64,000 bases of DNA from Acidobacteriota bacterium (lineage in GTDB: Bacteria > Acidobacteriota > Terriglobia > UBA7540): positions 120,680 to 184,679 of the forward strand of contig SCRD01000019.1 of the NCBI GenBank assembly GCA_004298155.1, in the 5' to 3' direction. The position numbers and the translations under genes were made by a program. Shown one piece after another: positions 62,378 through 64,000 of the stretch (position 1 is its first letter; the number at the start of each line of letters is the position of its first letter). The notes under the pieces were generated by a model. It did no database searches and was not told where the DNA came from. It worked only from the letters and a program-made list of their open reading frames with translations.

Positions 62378-63640
62378 ATGGATCGCAAACGCTTGGCAAG
62401 TTTCCGAAAAAGGTTATTGATCTTTCTGGCCGTGGTGGGCCCGGGAATCATTACCGCCAACGTGGATAATGATCCCGGGGGCATCTACACCTATTCGATT
62501 GCCGGAGCGAAATTCGGCTATACCCTGCTATGGACGCTGGTCCCGGTTACGATTGCATTGATCGTCGTGCAGGAAATGGTTGCGCGGATGGGCGTCGTCA
62601 CCGGCAAGGGGCTCGCAGACCTGATCCGCGAAGAGTACGGCTTTCGCACGACGTTCATCCTGATGATTTGCCTGCTTGTGGCCGACCTGGGCAATACCAT
62701 CTCTGAGTTCGCAGGGCTGGCTTCGGGGATGTCAGTCTTTGGCGCCAGCCGTTATATTATTGTGCCTTTAGGGGCCGTCCTTGTCTGGGCGCTGGTGGTC
62801 AAAGGGACCTATCGGTTCGTCGAAAAGGTCTTTCTGGTGTCGTGTGTTTTCTATATCGCCTATCCCATCTCCTGTTTTCTTGCACACCCGGCCTGGAAAG
62901 AGTCGGTGGAGAGCGTCTTCCGTCCTTCTGTGCAGCCTGGGCACGGCTATCTTTACATGATCGTTGGTCTTGTAGGGACAACGATCGCTCCCTGGATGCA
63001 GTTCTATCTTCAGTCAGCGGTCGTCGAGAAGGGCATCAAGCTCAAAGAATATGTGTACTCGAAATGGGACGTCATCGTGGGATGTGTCATCACGGACGTC
63101 GTTGCTTTCTTTATCATTGTGGCCTGTGCTGCAACCATATACGCCAGCGGCCATCGGGAGATCCGGGACGCGGCGGACGCTGCCCTGGCCTTGCGGCCGC
63201 TCGCGGGCCATGCGGCGACTGCGCTCTTCGCCTTCGGGCTGGTAAACGCCGCCTTGCTTTCAGCCTGCATCCTCCCTCTCGCAACCGCATACTACGTCTG
63301 TGAGGGGCTCGGACTCGAGTCGGGCATCAACAAGCGCGTGGGGGAGGCCCCTACGTTCTACTGGCTTTACACAGGCTTGATCGCGCTCGGTGCGCTGGCC
63401 GTCGTGGTGATGCGCGAGCAGATGCAAGTGCCCATCATCCTGCTTTCTCAGGTCGTCAACGGCATCATGCTGCCCTTTGTTCTGATCTTCATGCTGCGGC
63501 TCTCCAATCGCGAAGACCTGATGGGCGCTTATCGGAACACCCGCGCCTTCAACGCCGTCGCATGGGTCACCTGCGTGGTCATGATCCTCCTCACCGTCCT
63601 CCTGATGGGCGCGCAGTTCTTCCACACGGTCCCCGCCTGA
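62378..63640 (+). CDS. NRAMP-family transporter, probably Mg2+
   Basis: A 420-residue polytopic protein with about 11 spans and the NRAMP/SLC11 fold. FLAVVGPGIITANVDNDPGG aligns with the TM1 DPGN motif, but N is Gly35. In TM6, GTTIAPWMQFYLQS aligns with the usual A-T-V-M-P-H-N: the metal-binding Met is Ala204, and His and Asn are Trp206 and Met207. The Met is known to select Mn/Fe against Mg/Ca. With the M-box and MgtE_N/CBS partner, this argues for a Mg transporter like the NRAMP-related magnesium transporters. ATG 62378 chosen where homology starts; the in-frame codon at 62345 is less likely. Confidence 0.88.
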   Translation: MDRKRLASFRKRLLIFLAVVGPGIITANVDNDPGGIYTYSIAGAKFGYTLLWTLVPVTIALIVVQEMVARMGVVTGKGLADLIREEYGFRTTFILMICLLVADLGNTISEFAGLASGMSVFGASRYIIVPLGAVLVWALVVKGTYRFVEKVFLVSCVFYIAYPISCFLAHPAWKESVESVFRPSVQPGHGYLYMIVGLVGTTIAPWMQFYLQSAVVEKGIKLKEYVYSKWDVIVGCVITDVVAFFIIVACAATIYASGHREIRDAADAALALRPLAGHAATALFAFGLVNAALLSACILPLATAYYVCEGLGLESGINKRVGEAPTFYWLYTGLIALGALAVVVMREQMQVPIILLSQVVNGIMLPFVLIFMLRLSNREDLMGAYRNTRAFNAVAWVTCVVMILLTVLLMGAQFFHTVPA

Positions 63641-63944
63641 AAGGGTGGCGCTTGGCGCGAGGTAATGTGGGAAGTCCGAGGAATGGTTAAAACCTGCTGA
63701 AGGTGCAAATTTTACTCACTGTGTCGGAATCAAACAACTTTCGTCAAACTGAATTAAACTTGATCTCGGAATCTAAATAAGCGCAATAATATCAACAACA
63801 TATAATTTTACAAAAAAGTCGACTGAAAATCCCATACGTCCCATTCAGGGGCTCTTTTACGGTATGTAGCCTATTATAAGCGCGATTATATACTTTACAA
63901 GCCCTGAATGCTGGAATATGTTCGAATGGCGTGACCGGATGCGG
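63641..63944. other. AT-rich noncoding end region with inverted repeat
   Basis: No gene seen. Base composition is clearly richer in AT than the rest of the window. CATTCAGGGGCT at 63842-63853 and AGCCCTGAATG at 63900-63910 are inverted repeats about 46 bases apart. Confidence 0.4.
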
Positions 63945-64000
63945 CTAGCGCCCCTTTACAGGCTTTCGTGATTGTCTTTTACTCTTCGCGCGCTTCTTCT
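63945..64000 (-). CDS. Possible C-terminal end of a basic protein (partial)
   Basis: On the minus strand a frame enters from the window edge and ends in TAG after 17 codons, reading KKRAKSKRQSRKPVKGR. Such a Lys/Arg-rich tail is typical of ribosomal or DNA-binding proteins, but the piece is too short to identify and may be chance. Confidence 0.2.
   Translation of the reverse strand, partial: KKRAKSKRQSRKPVKGR

Noticed and set aside
1..64000. CRISPR arrays, prophage, insertion sequences, rRNA
   Set aside because: No regularly spaced repeats of CRISPR type, no transposase or phage genes and no rRNA sequence were seen on either strand.

Overview
The window is a 64 kb piece of a GC-rich bacterial chromosome with a didermic, meso-diaminopimelate type of peptidoglycan machinery. 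MurE has the DNPR specificity motif, and FtsL, FtsQ, FtsA and FtsW are all present. A hopanoid-type squalene locus, a multihaem cytochrome operon, the COG4586/4587/3694 type ABC exporter and several intergenic palindromic repeats point to an uncultured or soil Acidobacteriota-like lineage. That placement is an inference from gene content, because there is no rRNA gene or other decisive phylogenetic marker here. Almost all of the sequence is ordinary chromosomal backbone. I see no phage, transposase, plasmid or CRISPR locus.

Layout. 1-6.6 kb: glycolate oxidase glcD (5' truncated by the window edge), glcE and glcF, then acetyl-CoA synthetase and a SAM methyltransferase. 6.9-24.8 kb: a long dcw cluster, with a near-consensus promoter and MraZ boxes, then mraZ-rsmH-ftsL-ftsI-(new 45-codon membrane ORF)-murE-murF-mraY-murD-ftsW-murG-murC-ftsQ-ftsA-ftsZ. 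MurD carries an unusual tail of about 150 residues, and murB and ddl are missing from the cluster. 25-27.3 kb: hpnC and hpnE for squalene. 27.3-28.6 kb: glyA on the minus strand. 28.6-29.6 kb: a noncoding kilobase with a MITE-like element and a 54-bp tandem repeat.

30-34.3 kb is a minus-strand operon of nonahaem cytochrome c, cytochrome b, a sensor kinase that itself carries a CxxCH haem motif, and a NarL-type regulator. Next come two tRNAs (Gly, Cys) and a second copy of the MITE-like element. 35-42.4 kb: phosphoesterase, SuhB-like phosphatase, MoaD-MoaE fusion, SDR epimerase, degenerate receiver protein, agmatine-to-putrescine genes (aguA, aguB) and a DedA-rhodanese fusion. An in-frame TGA in that fusion sits exactly at the rhodanese catalytic cysteine and is followed by a SECIS-like hairpin, so it is a strong selenoprotein candidate.

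42.4-50.6 kb: pyruvate dehydrogenase E2, E1beta and E1alpha, a frameshifted YjbQ gene, an active/inactive M16 peptidase pair and a ROK sugar kinase. 50.8-59 kb: ABC exporter trio, aroC, a beta-propeller protein, then def-fmt-rsmB. 59-64 kb: DJ-1/PfpI and ThuA-like proteins, then what looks like a complete magnesium module: promoter, M-box riboswitch, terminator, a soluble PRC/MgtE_N/CBS protein and an NRAMP-family transporter that has lost the transition-metal ligands.

The three strongest leads are the predicted selenocysteine rhodanese, the M-box-controlled split Mg sensor plus NRAMP-like transporter, and the haem-sensing kinase encoded with its own cytochrome b/c pair.
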